From the NCBI RefSeq assembly GCF_030296915.1, contig NZ_AP028031.1:77001-141000 (forward strand): 64,000 nucleotides of DNA, written 5' to 3'. This document shows positions 26,080 through 35,631 of this stretch, one piece after another; position 1 is the first letter of the stretch, and each line of letters opens with the position of its first letter. Made by a program: the position numbers and the translations under genes. The notes beneath the pieces were generated by a model that was given only the letters and a program-made list of their open reading frames with translations, was not told the DNA's origin and searched no databases. The DNA comes from Anaerostipes hadrus ATCC 29173 = JCM 17467 (GTDB taxonomy: Bacteria; Bacillota; Clostridia; Lachnospirales; Lachnospiraceae).

Positions 26080-27039
26080 ATGAAAAGTGATCGTTTTTTA
26101 ATAAAAGCAGCAGAACTTTATTACCGTGATGGATTATCGCAACAAGAGATTGCGAAAAAATTACATACATCAAGAACCAGTATTTCCAGAGCATTGATTC
26201 AGGCGAGAAATGAAGGGTATGTTCAGATCAGGATTCAATATCCTGAACAAAGTGATCTTGCATTGGAACGGAAATTAGAAGAAAAATATGGATTGACAGA
26301 AGCATTGATCGCTGTTCCGGCATATGAACAGTCATCGGATCAAGAAGTAGCGTTTCAAGCGGTAGACTATATTCTAAGAGTTTTGAAAAAAAACATGGTA
26401 TTTGGAATGACATGGGGAAGAGCCATGCATGAATTTGTGGAGCAGTTGGCGAAAGATGAACGTCTTAGATCTCTTTCATTTCAGAATGTAAAAGTTGTTC
26501 CATTTCTTGGAACACCGGGAGCGATACAGTCAGATTCATGGAATACAACAACATATTCCAATACACTTGCAACGAAAGTCGGAAATTTATTACACTGTGC
26601 AAGTTATAACTTGTCTGCACCAATGTATGTGGAAGGTACAAAAGAAAAAGAGTTGATCGAAAGTATTGATGAAATCGCTAAAGTTCTTCATATGGCAGAA
26701 ACAGCGGACATTGCATTGATCGGAATCGGATCGATGCAGGACGATTCTTCGATTATCAAGGCAGAAATACGGACAAAGGAAGAATACAAGGAACTAGTGA
26801 GAAAAGGTGCTGTTGGAGAAATCGTTGGAAGGATTTATGACAAGAATGGCCAGACGGTTGATGAGGATCTGAAAAGAAAAATGGTTGGAATTTCATTGGA
26901 TAAGATCGCAAAGATACCAGTCAGAGTCGGAATGTCTTATGGAAAAGATAAGATCGAAGCAATCAAAGGTGCGATCGCAGGTGGATTAGTGAATGTGTTG
27001 GTAACAGATGTGCCGACGGCAGAGTTATTATTAAAATAA
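26080..27039 (+). CDS. SorC/DeoR-type sugar-binding transcriptional regulator
   Basis: A 319-residue SorC-family protein. The N-terminal HTH (DGLSQQEIAKKLHTSRTSIS, about residues 17-36) is followed by the sugar-phosphate-binding domain with VFGMTWGRAMHEF, ADIALIGIGSMQDDSSI and VRVGMSYGKDKIEAIKGAI. The ATG at 26080 has GATGGAGG 6-7 bases upstream, so the in-frame ATG at 26050 is rejected. It probably controls the dehydrogenase/aldolase pair that follows, whose promoter carries a palindrome. Confidence 0.88.
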   Translation: MKSDRFLIKAAELYYRDGLSQQEIAKKLHTSRTSISRALIQARNEGYVQIRIQYPEQSDLALERKLEEKYGLTEALIAVPAYEQSSDQEVAFQAVDYILRVLKKNMVFGMTWGRAMHEFVEQLAKDERLRSLSFQNVKVVPFLGTPGAIQSDSWNTTTYSNTLATKVGNLLHCASYNLSAPMYVEGTKEKELIESIDEIAKVLHMAETADIALIGIGSMQDDSSIIKAEIRTKEEYKELVRKGAVGEIVGRIYDKNGQTVDEDLKRKMVGISLDKIAKIPVRVGMSYGKDKIEAIKGAIAGGLVNVLVTDVPTAELLLK

Positions 27040-27056
27040 TATAGAGATAAGAATAT

Positions 27057-27100
27057 GAAGCTGATATGCAAATAAAAGTAAGCATATCAGCTTCTTTTTT
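27057..27100 (+). terminator. Terminator after SorC-type regulator
   Basis: A 13-bp stem GAAGCTGATATGC (27057-27069) with 27082-27094, then a T-run. It separates the regulator transcript from the next promoter. Confidence 0.88.
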
Positions 27101-27157
27101 ATTGTAAAAATCTTGTAAATCAGCACTTTTTGTGTGATGGAAAAATAAAAAATTGTA

Positions 27158-27225
27158 TTGACAAATAAAAACGTTGAATCTATAATAAAAAATATCAAAT
27201 GACAATGTACATGGTCATATGACCA
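27158..27225 (+). promoter_or_regulatory. Consensus sigma-A promoter with palindromic operator
   Basis: TTGACA (27158-27163), a 17-base spacer and TATAAT (27181-27186) form a perfect consensus promoter. The perfect palindrome TGGTCATATGACCA (27212-27225) lies just after the start site, a good position for a repressor such as the upstream SorC-type protein. Confidence 0.85.
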
Positions 27226-27258
27226 CACAACACAAACAGAAAGGAAAAGGGATAAGCT

Positions 27259-28515
27259 ATGAAGACAAGAGCAGTCAGACTTTATGGGGAATCAGATTTA
27301 AGATTAGAAGAATTTGATATGGGAGAACTGAAAGACGATGAGATCTTAATGGAACTGATCACTGACAGTGTCTGCATGTCTACTTACAAAGAATCTATTC
27401 AGGGAGCAAAACATCAGAGAGTCAACGATGATATCAGCGAACATCCGATCATCGTAGGACATGAATTTGCAGGAATCATTCGTGAAGTTGGGGCGAAGTG
27501 GAAAGATAAATATCAAGTTGGAACAAAATATACCATGCAGCCAGCGATCAATATCAAAGGTTCTATGGCAGCCATCGGATATTCTTATGAATACTGCGGA
27601 GGAGCAGCAACCTTTATCAAAGTTCCGCCAATTGTAATGGAAAAAGACTGCTTATTACCTTTTGATGAAAACAGTGCATTTTTTGAGGCATCACTGGCGG
27701 AGCCTATGAGCTGTATCATTGGAGCATTCCATTCTATGTACCACAGTGAACGTGGTGTTTATGAACATAAGATGGGAATTGTAGAAGGTGGAAAGAGTGC
27801 ACTTCTTGCAAGCTGTGGTCCAATGGGATTAGGAGCGATCAGTTATATGTTAAATTGTGATCGTAAACCTTCTTTACTGGTGATCACAGACATTGATGAA
27901 GTAAGATTAAAAAGAGCTAGTGAATTATTTACAGAAGAATATGCCAAAGAACGAGGTGTTGAAATCCATTTTGTCAATACTGCGAAAGTCGATGACCCAG
28001 TGAAGACATTAAGAGATTTAACTGGTGGAACAGGATTTGATGATGTATCTGTATATGCACCAGTCAGACCAGTGATCGAGATGGCAGATGAGATTTTAGG
28101 ATTTGATGGATGCTTAAACTTCTTCGCAGGACCAGTGGATCCAAAATTATCTGCGATGTTTAATTTCTTTGACGTACATTATAAGATGCACCATCTGGTA
28201 GGATCAAGCGGTGGGAATACCGATGATATGAAAGAATGTTTAAAACTTGCAGGAGAAGGAAGATTAGATCCAGCTGTTATGATCACGCATATCGGGGGAA
28301 TTGATGCACAGATCAATACGATATTGAATCTTCCAAAGATTCCAGGAGGAAAGAAACTGATGTATCTTGGAAAGAATCTTGAACTAACAGCAATTGAAGA
28401 TTTTGAAGAAAAAGGAAAAACAGATGATAGATTTAAAGAATTAGCTAAGATTACAAAAGAACATAATGGATTATGGTCCAAAGAAGCAGAAGATTATCTG
28501 TTAGCTAATTTTTAA
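27259..28515 (+). CDS. Zinc-type alcohol dehydrogenase family protein (sorbose-1-phosphate reductase SorE-like)
   Basis: A 418-residue medium-chain dehydrogenase. It has a catalytic-domain Cys (SVCMSTYKE), the HEFAGII motif, a Glu pair in ASLAEPMSCIIGAF, and a Rossmann stretch (ALLASCGPMGLGAISYM, followed by TDIDEVRLKRA). Length and motifs resemble SorE (L-sorbose-1-P reductase), which is also found behind a SorC regulator. No sorbose PTS is present. The partner downstream is a ketose-bisphosphate aldolase, so a related phosphorylated ketose or polyol is the likely substrate. Confidence 0.75.
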   Translation: MKTRAVRLYGESDLRLEEFDMGELKDDEILMELITDSVCMSTYKESIQGAKHQRVNDDISEHPIIVGHEFAGIIREVGAKWKDKYQVGTKYTMQPAINIKGSMAAIGYSYEYCGGAATFIKVPPIVMEKDCLLPFDENSAFFEASLAEPMSCIIGAFHSMYHSERGVYEHKMGIVEGGKSALLASCGPMGLGAISYMLNCDRKPSLLVITDIDEVRLKRASELFTEEYAKERGVEIHFVNTAKVDDPVKTLRDLTGGTGFDDVSVYAPVRPVIEMADEILGFDGCLNFFAGPVDPKLSAMFNFFDVHYKMHHLVGSSGGNTDDMKECLKLAGEGRLDPAVMITHIGGIDAQINTILNLPKIPGGKKLMYLGKNLELTAIEDFEEKGKTDDRFKELAKITKEHNGLWSKEAEDYLLANF

Positions 28516-28578
28516 AAATGATACAAGTGGAACTTATAAAGTAAAATTTTAGAATGAATTTTCGGGAGGATGAAACAG

Positions 28579-29403
28579 ATGTTAGTAAACAGTAAAAAGA
28601 TGTTAGAAGAAGCCAAAGCAGGACATTACGCAGTCCCAGCAGCCAACATTGTAAACCTTGAGAATATCAAAGGAGTGATCGAGGCGGCAGAAGAAACAAA
28701 ACACCCATTGATGGTGTGTCTGGCGGAGGTACATACACCGACATTAGGTATTGAAGAAGCAGCAGCGATCGTAAAATATTACGCAGAAAAAAGTAACCAA
28801 GATATCGCGCTTCATTATGATCATGGATTTACGATCGAGTTGGTTAAGAAAGCTATTGATGTCGGATTTACCTCCGTTATGATTGATGGATCAAGCCTTC
28901 CATTTGAAGAAAATGTGGCAAAGACAAAAGAAATCGTAGCATATGCACATGAAAGAAATGTTACGGTAGAAGCTGAAATCGGACACGTAGGAGAAGGAGA
29001 CAGCTATCATGTTGAAGGAAATACAATGTTAACAACACCAGAAGAAGCAAAGAAATTTGTAGAACAGACAGGAGTTGATTCCCTTGCAGTATCTATTGGA
29101 ACAGCTCATGGAGAATACAAAGGAATTCCACATCTGAATTTTGAAAGATTACAAGAAATTGCAACCGAGGTTTCTATTCCACTAGTACTTCATGGAGGAT
29201 CTGGTTCTGGAGATGAAAACTTATCCAAAGCAGTAGAACTTGGAATTGCGAAAGTAAATATCTGTACAGACTTATTAAATGCAGCAAGAGATAATACAAA
29301 AGATGGATATGCCGAAAGAAGTTACTATGATAGTGTAACACTTGCAAAAGATGGATTTAAAGATTGCCTGAAACATTATTACGAAGTATTCCATACAAAA
29401 TAA
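28579..29403 (+). CDS. Class II ketose-bisphosphate aldolase (Fba/GatY family)
   Basis: A 274-residue class II aldolase. It has AGHYAVPAANIVNLENIKG, the catalytic Asp and zinc His in LHYDHGF, the zinc Glu stretch VEAEIGHVGEGD, AVSIGTAHGEYKG, LVLHGGSGSGDENL and the phosphate-binding KVNICTDL. It cleaves fructose-1,6- or tagatose-1,6-bisphosphate, or a related ketose phosphate. The ATG at 28579 fits GGGAGGA (28564-28570), which overlaps the first ATG at 28570. It is co-transcribed with the dehydrogenase. It is a full-length relative of the deleted aldolase at 3813-4421. Confidence 0.88.
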   Translation: MLVNSKKMLEEAKAGHYAVPAANIVNLENIKGVIEAAEETKHPLMVCLAEVHTPTLGIEEAAAIVKYYAEKSNQDIALHYDHGFTIELVKKAIDVGFTSVMIDGSSLPFEENVAKTKEIVAYAHERNVTVEAEIGHVGEGDSYHVEGNTMLTTPEEAKKFVEQTGVDSLAVSIGTAHGEYKGIPHLNFERLQEIATEVSIPLVLHGGSGSGDENLSKAVELGIAKVNICTDLLNAARDNTKDGYAERSYYDSVTLAKDGFKDCLKHYYEVFHTK

Positions 29404-29436
29404 ACAAAAAGAAATGCGAAAACATACAATTCAATA

Positions 29437-29466
29437 TTGACGAATCGCCATTTTAAGTGTTAAGAT
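29437..29466 (+). promoter_or_regulatory. Probable ileS promoter
   Basis: TTGACG (29437-29442) and TAAGAT (29461-29466) have an 18-base spacer and would start RNA at about 29473, just before the T-box leader. Confidence 0.6.
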
Positions 29467-29479
29467 AACTTAGTATGAT

Positions 29480-29700
29480 AAAAGCGAAGAAGGAGACAGT
29501 ACTTCTATCATGAACGCATGAGCGAGTCCGGGGCGGTGGAAGCCGGGTGTTAGTAAGATAAGAAGGAAGATCACTCCGAAGCTGCAGGCTGAATGAAGTA
29601 AGCTGTGCCGGTATCCTCCGTTAACGGGATAACATATGATAGTATGTGAAATAGGTGGTTTAGAAGCAACAGCGTTGTCCTATTTTGGACAGCGCTTTTT
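29480..29700 (+). promoter_or_regulatory. T-box leader specific for tRNA-Ile
   Basis: Stem I landmarks are present: GAAGGAGACAGTA, GAGCGAGTCCGG, GGTGGAAGCCGGG, and a specifier loop whose codon ATC (29570-29572) encodes isoleucine. An antiterminator can form with helix A1 ATAGG/CCTAT (29651-29655 with 29679-29683), helix A2 GCAAC/GTTGT, and a bulge containing TGGT (29656-29659), which matches ACCA of tRNA-Ile. It competes with the terminator 29671-29680/29687-29696 plus T-run. After TGGT the usual ACCGCG is not present. Confidence 0.92.
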
Positions 29701-29753
29701 CTTATTTTTTCCTATTTCATTAGATTTTCTAAGAAGTAAAAGGAGAGATGAAG

Positions 29754-32700
29754 ATGTACAAGAAAGTATCATCTGACATGAACTTTGTCGATCGAGAGAA
29801 AGAGACCGTAAAGTTCTGGAAAGAAAACGAAATTTTTGAAAAGAGTATCGAAGAAAGAAAAGACGATCCGACATATACATTCTATGACGGACCACCAACA
29901 GCTAATGGTAAACCACATATCGGACACGTTTTAACTCGTGTTATCAAAGATATGATCCCTCGTTACCAGACAATGAAAGGTCATAAGATCATTCGTAAAG
30001 CTGGATGGGATACACACGGACTTCCAGTCGAACTTGAAGTTGAGAAGATGTTAGGTCTTGATGGAAAAGAACAGATCGAAGAATACGGTATGGAACCATT
30101 CATCAAGAAATGTAAAGAAAGCGTTTGGAAATACAAAGGTATGTGGGAAGATTTCTCAGATACAGTAGGTTTCTGGGCTGATATGGAGAACCCATACATC
30201 ACATACGATAATAACTTTATCGAATCTGTATGGTGGGCATTAAAACAGATCTGGGATAAAGGATTACTTTACAAAGGATTTAAGATCGTACCTTACTGCC
30301 CACGTTGTGGAACACCATTATCCGCACAGGAAGTGGCACAGGGATACAAAGATGTCAAAGAACGTTCAGCGATCGTTCGCTTTAAATTAGTAGATGAAGA
30401 TGCATATTTCCTTGCATGGACAACAACACCATGGACACTTCCATCTAATATCGGTCTTTGCGTAAACCCAGAAGAAACATACGCAAAAGTAAAAGCCGCA
30501 GATGGATATGTATACTATATGGCAGAAGCACTGCTTGATACAGTTCTTGGAAGATTAGCAGACGAAGAAGCAGGAACACCTGCATATGAAGTCTTAGAAA
30601 CATACAAAGGAAAAGACTTAGAATACAAAGAATACGAACCATTATATGACTGTGCAGCAAAAGTTGCAGAGAAACAGCACAAGAAAGCATTCTATGTAAC
30701 ATGTGATGGATATGTAACATTAACAGATGGTACAGGTATCGTTCATATCGCACCAGCATTTGGTGAAGACGATGCGAAAGTCGGACGCAAATATGAGATG
30801 CCTTTTGTACAGTTAGTAGACGAACGCGGTAATATGTCAGAAGAAACACCATTTGCTGGATTATTTGTTAAGAAAGCAGATCCAGAAGTCTTAAAAGATT
30901 TAGAGAGCCGTGGATTATTATATGATGCTCCAAAATTCGAGCATAGCTATCCACACTGCTGGCGTTGTGACACACCACTGATCTACTATGCAAGAGAATC
31001 TTGGTTCATCAAGATGACAGATGTAAAAGATCAGCTGATCGCAAACAATAATACAGTTAACTGGGTACCAAAGAGCATCGGTAAAGGACGTTTTGGAGAC
31101 TGGTTAGAGAACGTACAGGATTGGGGAATCTCAAGAAACCGTTATTGGGGAACTCCGTTAAATATCTGGGAATGTGAATGTGGACATCAGCATTCTATCG
31201 GTTCTATCGAAGAATTAAAGAGTATGTCTGATAACTGTCCAGACGATATTGAACTTCACCGTCCATATATCGACCAGGTAACAATTAAGTGTCCACATTG
31301 TGGAAAACCAATGCATCGTGTAGAAGAAGTAATCGACTGCTGGTTCGATTCAGGATCTATGCCTTTCGCACAGTGGCATTACCCATTTGAGAATAAAGAA
31401 ATCTTCGAAGATAACTTCCCAGCAAACTTTATCTCAGAAGCTGTAGACCAGACTCGTGGATGGTTCTACTCCTTAATGGCAATTTCAACTTTATTATTTA
31501 ATAAAGCACCATATAAAAACGTTGTCGTATTAGGACACGTTCAGGATGAAAACGGACAGAAGATGAGTAAGTCCAAAGGAAATGCAGTTGATCCATTCGA
31601 TGCATTAGAAGAGCATGGAGCAGATGCGATCCGTTGGTATTTCTATACAAATAGTGCCCCATGGCTGCCAAACCGTTTCCATGCAAAAGCCGTTACAGAA
31701 GGACAGCGTAAATTCATGGGAACATTATGGAATACTTATGCATTCTACACATTATATGCCGAGATCGACCAGTTCGACCCAACAAAACATGCGTTAGAAT
31801 ATGATAAATTATCTGTAATGGATAAATGGCTGTTATCTAAGATGAACACAATGGTCAAATCTGTGGATGATAACTTAGGAAACTACAGAATTCCAGAAGC
31901 TGCAAGAGCATTACAGGAATTTGTAGATGATATGAGTAACTGGTATGTAAGACGCTGCCGTGACCGTTTCTGGGCAAAAGGAATGGAACAGGATAAGGTA
32001 AATGCATATATGACTTTATACACAGCATTAGTTACTGTATGTAAAGCAGCAGCTCCAATGATCCCATTCATGACAGAAGAGATTTACCAGAACATCGTAA
32101 GAAGTGTTGATGCATCTGCAAAAGAAAGTATCCACTTATGCGACTTCCCTGTATACAATGCAGAACAGGTCGATGAGAAATTAGAAGCAGATATGGATCT
32201 CGTATTAAAGATCGTCGTATTAGGACGTGCATGCCGTAATGGAGCAGCAATCAAGAACCGTCAGCCAATCGGACAGATGTATGTTAAAGCAGAAGCATCT
32301 CTTCCAGATTATGACGAAGCGATCATCTTAGACGAGTTAAATGTAAAGAACATCACATTTACAGATGACGTATCAAACTTCACAACATACAACTTCAAAC
32401 CACAGTTAAAGACTGTAGGACCAAAATACGGTAAATTAGTTGGAGGAATCAGAAACTACTTAGCAGCAGTTGATGGAAATGAAGCGAAAGCTCAGTTAGA
32501 CTCTAAGGGACTATTAACATTTGAAGTTGATGGAACACCAGTAGAATTAGCAGAAGAAGATCTGTTGATCGAAATGGTAAAACAGGAAGGATTCGTAACA
32601 GAAGCAGACAACGGAGTGACAGTTGTACTTGATACAAACTTATCCGAAGAACTGTTAGAAGAAGGATTCGTCCGTGAAGTAGTCAGCAAGATCCAGTCTA

Positions 32701-32909
32701 TGAGAAAAGAAGCAGGATTCGAAGTAACAGATCATATCACATTCTCTTACAAAGGATCAGACAAAGCCGCAGACATCATCGGAAGAAACGAAGCAGCGAT
32801 TGCTGGAGATGTTTTAGCAGATGAAGTGAAAGCTGGAGAAGTTGCTGGATATGAAAAAGAATGGAACATCAATGGTGAGAAAGTTACTTTAGGTGTTGAA
32901 AAAAGATAA
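29754..32909 (+). CDS. ileS: Isoleucyl-tRNA synthetase
   Basis: A 1051-residue class I synthetase of the long, eukaryote-like IleRS type. It has PPTANGKPHIGHVLTR (HIGH box), an editing domain with AWTTTPWTLPSN, and GQKMSKSKGNAVDP (KMSKS). The zinc-binding pairs CPRCG and CPHCG are present. It charges tRNA-Ile. The start at 29754 is taken because AGGAGA lies 7 bases upstream, while the ATG at 29748 is too close. Expression is controlled by the isoleucine T-box leader. Codon use is the most optimised in the window, as expected for a highly expressed gene. Confidence 0.97.
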   Translation: MYKKVSSDMNFVDREKETVKFWKENEIFEKSIEERKDDPTYTFYDGPPTANGKPHIGHVLTRVIKDMIPRYQTMKGHKIIRKAGWDTHGLPVELEVEKMLGLDGKEQIEEYGMEPFIKKCKESVWKYKGMWEDFSDTVGFWADMENPYITYDNNFIESVWWALKQIWDKGLLYKGFKIVPYCPRCGTPLSAQEVAQGYKDVKERSAIVRFKLVDEDAYFLAWTTTPWTLPSNIGLCVNPEETYAKVKAADGYVYYMAEALLDTVLGRLADEEAGTPAYEVLETYKGKDLEYKEYEPLYDCAAKVAEKQHKKAFYVTCDGYVTLTDGTGIVHIAPAFGEDDAKVGRKYEMPFVQLVDERGNMSEETPFAGLFVKKADPEVLKDLESRGLLYDAPKFEHSYPHCWRCDTPLIYYARESWFIKMTDVKDQLIANNNTVNWVPKSIGKGRFGDWLENVQDWGISRNRYWGTPLNIWECECGHQHSIGSIEELKSMSDNCPDDIELHRPYIDQVTIKCPHCGKPMHRVEEVIDCWFDSGSMPFAQWHYPFENKEIFEDNFPANFISEAVDQTRGWFYSLMAISTLLFNKAPYKNVVVLGHVQDENGQKMSKSKGNAVDPFDALEEHGADAIRWYFYTNSAPWLPNRFHAKAVTEGQRKFMGTLWNTYAFYTLYAEIDQFDPTKHALEYDKLSVMDKWLLSKMNTMVKSVDDNLGNYRIPEAARALQEFVDDMSNWYVRRCRDRFWAKGMEQDKVNAYMTLYTALVTVCKAAAPMIPFMTEEIYQNIVRSVDASAKESIHLCDFPVYNAEQVDEKLEADMDLVLKIVVLGRACRNGAAIKNRQPIGQMYVKAEASLPDYDEAIILDELNVKNITFTDDVSNFTTYNFKPQLKTVGPKYGKLVGGIRNYLAAVDGNEAKAQLDSKGLLTFEVDGTPVELAEEDLLIEMVKQEGFVTEADNGVTVVLDTNLSEELLEEGFVREVVSKIQSMRKEAGFEVTDHITFSYKGSDKAADIIGRNEAAIAGDVLADEVKAGEVAGYEKEWNINGEKVTLGVEKR

Positions 32910-32926
32910 TTTCATATAATGATGAG

Positions 32927-32989
32927 AGTGTCAATAAGTATAAATTGCTTATTTGTGCAAGCACAAACGCAATTTATACTTTTGACACT
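32927..32989 (+). terminator. Terminator after ileS
   Basis: A long stem (32927-32948 with 32969-32989, one bulge) with an inner GTGC/GCAC hairpin. The T-tract is weak but the stem is very stable. Confidence 0.75.
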
Positions 32990-33014
32990 TACATCATATA
33001 ACGAAGAAAATATA

Positions 33015-33054
33015 AAAAAGATCAGCTGTAGAAAGTTTTACAGCTGATCTTTTT
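33015..33054 (-). terminator. Terminator of the HTH/kinase operon (bidirectional)
   Basis: A perfect 16-bp stem (33015-33030 with 33039-33054) has A and T runs on its two sides, just past the stop of the minus-strand HTH gene. Confidence 0.85.
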
Positions 33055-33062
33055 GCTATTAT

Positions 33063-33509
33063 TTATGAAATTTTCTTTGAAAGTGAAATCACATTAAGAC
33101 CATGTTCTTCCAGAAAGATATTAATATCAATGAGATTCCATTTTTCATTATTGATATGCATCATGATCGCTGCATCTCTTGGAACTTTTGCATAAAGTTC
33201 ACCGAGTTGTGCGATTCGCAGAGCATGTTGCGTGGTTTTTAGATCCATATGAGCCCCAAGACACAAAGCCAGCAGATAATCTCTGGAAGGATGAGGTTTC
33301 GTTCCATTTAAGATTTCATGGGCATAGCTTTGTGATATCCCACTGTTTTTGATGATCTGCGAAATTTTCAGGTCATGCTTTGCAATATAAACAGAGAAAA
33401 AATCCTGCAGGCTTGGTAACTGCTGAAGATTCTTAAGATAATTCGAAAAATTCTCCAAAGAAGTAGATTTTAATTGTTGATCTAAATGATCAGTTAATTG
33501 ATCCTGCAT
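33063..33509 (-). CDS. XRE-like helix-turn-helix protein linked to a Ser/Thr kinase
   Basis: A 148-residue protein with a central HTH (about residues 50-72, LKISQIIKNSGISQSYAHEI), a Lys/Pro loop (LNGTKPHPSRDYLLALCLGA) and a C-terminal helical part (RDAAIMMHINNEKWNLIDIN). Similar proteins are often found beside Hanks-type kinases in Lachnospiraceae. It is the third gene of the unit kinase, membrane protein, HTH, and so may be a phosphorylation target that changes DNA binding. That role is inferred from position only. Confidence 0.65.
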   Translation of the reverse strand: MQDQLTDHLDQQLKSTSLENFSNYLKNLQQLPSLQDFFSVYIAKHDLKISQIIKNSGISQSYAHEILNGTKPHPSRDYLLALCLGAHMDLKTTQHALRIAQLGELYAKVPRDAAIMMHINNEKWNLIDINIFLEEHGLNVISLSKKIS

Positions 33510-33549
33510 ATGTAAATATCCTTTCTCTCTTTGTGCTTATAATAAACGA

Positions 33550-33894
33550 TCATTGCCCCTTCTTTAAGGAAACTGCTGCAAATACCGCACAAATCAGACA
33601 CCAGGCAGCCCATACATTTAAATCTGCATAACTTCCTGCCATAGTAAATCCGCAAAGTGCACCAAGTGCAAATAAAACGATCAGTGCGATATTACCGCCC
33701 TTTGAACCATTTCTTGTAGCAATAGAAACAATTCCACCAGCCAATAAAATGATCGCAACGATCAATCCGGCAGAACTGCCACTTTCCCCATTTTCTGCTA
33801 AAGAATTTGAAATTCCAGCTGCACAAGACTGAAACATAACAAAAGCAAAAAGTACAATTGAGATGATTCCAGAAACTAATTTCCAAGTTTTCAT
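33550..33894 (-). CDS. Four-helix membrane protein in kinase operon
   Basis: A 114-residue protein starting at 33894 (KTWKLVSGIISIVLFAF) after a GGGAGGAATT site; an upstream in-frame ATG at 33945 has no such site. Four hydrophobic segments (about 8-24, 40-54, 63-80 and 88-104) have a Gly/Ser-rich loop after the first. No motif for a known function is seen. It lies between the kinase and the HTH protein, so it may act with the membrane-bound kinase. Confidence 0.65.
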   Translation of the reverse strand: MKTWKLVSGIISIVLFAFVMFQSCAAGISNSLAENGESGSSAGLIVAIILLAGGIVSIATRNGSKGGNIALIVLFALGALCGFTMAGSYADLNVWAAWCLICAVFAAVSLKKGQ

Positions 33895-33996
33895 ATTTAA
33901 TTCCTCCCTTCTATATGAACAATAATAAGAGTAGCAAATATTCATATAGAAATGTTTCGCTGACAGCGTAAAATTTTACTGCCAGCGATAAAGAAC

Positions 33997-35097
33997 CTAC
34001 CATATGATTTCTTCGACTAACAGCATAAAGATCATAAGAATGACCAAAATTCCCAAAGAAATCAGACACTGTAGAACAATTCGAAGTACAAAAGGGAGAG
34101 AATGACCCAGAAAAGATCTGGTTCGGATATTTTTGTAGTTAAAATTATAAAAAATAAGGCTGAGCAGCATCAGAAATACAAAAAAACGCTCATGCCATAG
34201 TTGTAGTCCAGTTAGAGGAAGTCCGGTTTTTGCATTTGTGAAATCTGAAGTCATACTACAGTAAAGAAAAGAGAGATATCCGAAGAATGCCAAGATTATT
34301 TTCCACAGCTTTCCAGTTCGAAATCCTGGAATATCAGAATGTATCGAAGAAAGCGTAAATCCAGGTTTTCCAATATCAGAGGAAATATTATCATGTAAAG
34401 CTGTCTCAAGTTCTTCGACCGTCTGGAAACGTTCCTCAGGATTCCATCGAATACATTTTGAAATGACGGAACGATATCTGTCATCAGCCAATTGATGTTT
34501 TGGATATTCTCCTGTCAATAAGCGGTTAAAAATAATCCCCAATGCATAAATATCAGATCGGGCATCAGATTGCCCAAATCCATACTGTTCTGGAGGGGCA
34601 TATTCTTTCGTTCCAAGTAATTCCGTGTCCTGCTCTTGCCCAGATTCATAATATCTGGCAGTATCGAAATCCACGATATAGACAAGATTTTCACTGGTCA
34701 AAATAATATTCGACAATTTCAGATCACGATGAATGATCGGAGGAGTCAGAGTATGAAGTGATTTTAACACATCACAAAGTTTACGCATGATTGCAAGAGC
34801 ATCCGAATAGACCAGCGTTGTCTGTTCCTCAAGCAACTGTTCCAAAGTTTGTCCATGAATATAATCTTCAATCAGGATCAAAGAATCATTTTCAAGGATC
34901 AGGTCATGAATTTTTGGAATTCCGGAGATTTGTAAGTCCTTCAACTGTTTATAAACATCCAAAGAAAATCTGGATAAAACTTTCTTAACGAAAATTTCAC
35001 CAGACAACTTGTGTTTGATTAAATATATATGATTGTGATTTCCAAGAGTCGTCAGTTCCTCATAGCAGGATAGACGATATTCTTCTTCTAAAGTCAT
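33997..35097 (-). CDS. Membrane-anchored Hanks-type Ser/Thr protein kinase
   Basis: A 366-residue protein. Its N-terminal ~240 residues form a protein kinase: Lys-pair FVKKVL for ATP, the catalytic loop IIHRDLKLSNIIL, DFD in place of DFG (YIVDFDTARYY), and GTKEYAPPEQYGFG as activation/APE segment. The C-terminal ~120 residues hold three hydrophobic segments that put the kinase on the cytoplasmic face of the membrane. No PASTA repeats are present, so it is not the PrkC cell-wall kinase. It leads an operon with a membrane protein and an HTH protein. Confidence 0.88.
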   Translation of the reverse strand: MTLEEEYRLSCYEELTTLGNHNHIYLIKHKLSGEIFVKKVLSRFSLDVYKQLKDLQISGIPKIHDLILENDSLILIEDYIHGQTLEQLLEEQTTLVYSDALAIMRKLCDVLKSLHTLTPPIIHRDLKLSNIILTSENLVYIVDFDTARYYESGQEQDTELLGTKEYAPPEQYGFGQSDARSDIYALGIIFNRLLTGEYPKHQLADDRYRSVISKCIRWNPEERFQTVEELETALHDNISSDIGKPGFTLSSIHSDIPGFRTGKLWKIILAFFGYLSFLYCSMTSDFTNAKTGLPLTGLQLWHERFFVFLMLLSLIFYNFNYKNIRTRSFLGHSLPFVLRIVLQCLISLGILVILMIFMLLVEEIIW

Positions 35098-35307
35098 GTG
35101 TTAGGATTCCTTTTGGTTTATGTAATATGTCGTTGAATAATTGTTATATAATTAGTTTAACATAGGTTGATCGTGGAGAAAAGATGGATTGAAGATAGTA
35201 GGATTGTATGATGTGTGATTGTTGTGCAATTAAACAAAATGAGTATTGAAAACATGAAATAGATATAGTATATTAAAAATAAATAAAATATGTGGAATAA
35301 ACTGGGA

Positions 35308-35576
35308 AATACTTAAATGTATTTGAGATAGCATATTTGACGGAAGAACAGATTAAGATGTTTCAAAGTGATTTCGGAATTATTGAGGATTATTTTGTGA
35401 AGAGAAGGAAAGGGTATAAAACCATTGAAAATTATAAACCAATTAAGCATGTAGATGAGATGCTGAAGTTTATGGAGATTTTTGCAGAAGATGAAATCGT
35501 GATTTCACCAATATATAAAAGGGTAAAAGAATATCCAGAAGATACGGAGAGAGATATTTATCAGAGATTAAATTAA
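35308..35576 (+). pseudogene. Rpn family remnant, upstream copy
   Basis: An open frame without its own clear start reads LNVFEIAYLTEEQIKMFQSD, then IKHVDEMLKFMEIF, typical of the middle of Rpn/PD-(D/E)XK proteins. It then runs directly into EDEIVISPIYKRVKEYPED, the C-terminal tail. The nuclease region and the linker before the tail are missing. The tail is repeated at DNA level after the next gene. The region 35098-35307 is AT-rich and shows nothing else. Confidence 0.65.
35487..35576 (+). repeat. 90-bp direct repeat, left copy
   Basis: GAAGATGAAATCGTGATTTC onward to the TAA at 35576 recurs at 36420-36509 with only a few base changes. The two copies flank the MmcQ-MGMT gene in direct orientation. 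Confidence 0.85.
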
Positions 35577-35631
35577 AGTGATAAAATAACTCAGATAAAA
35601 CAGGAACTAAATATAGAAAGAAGAGATTTAC

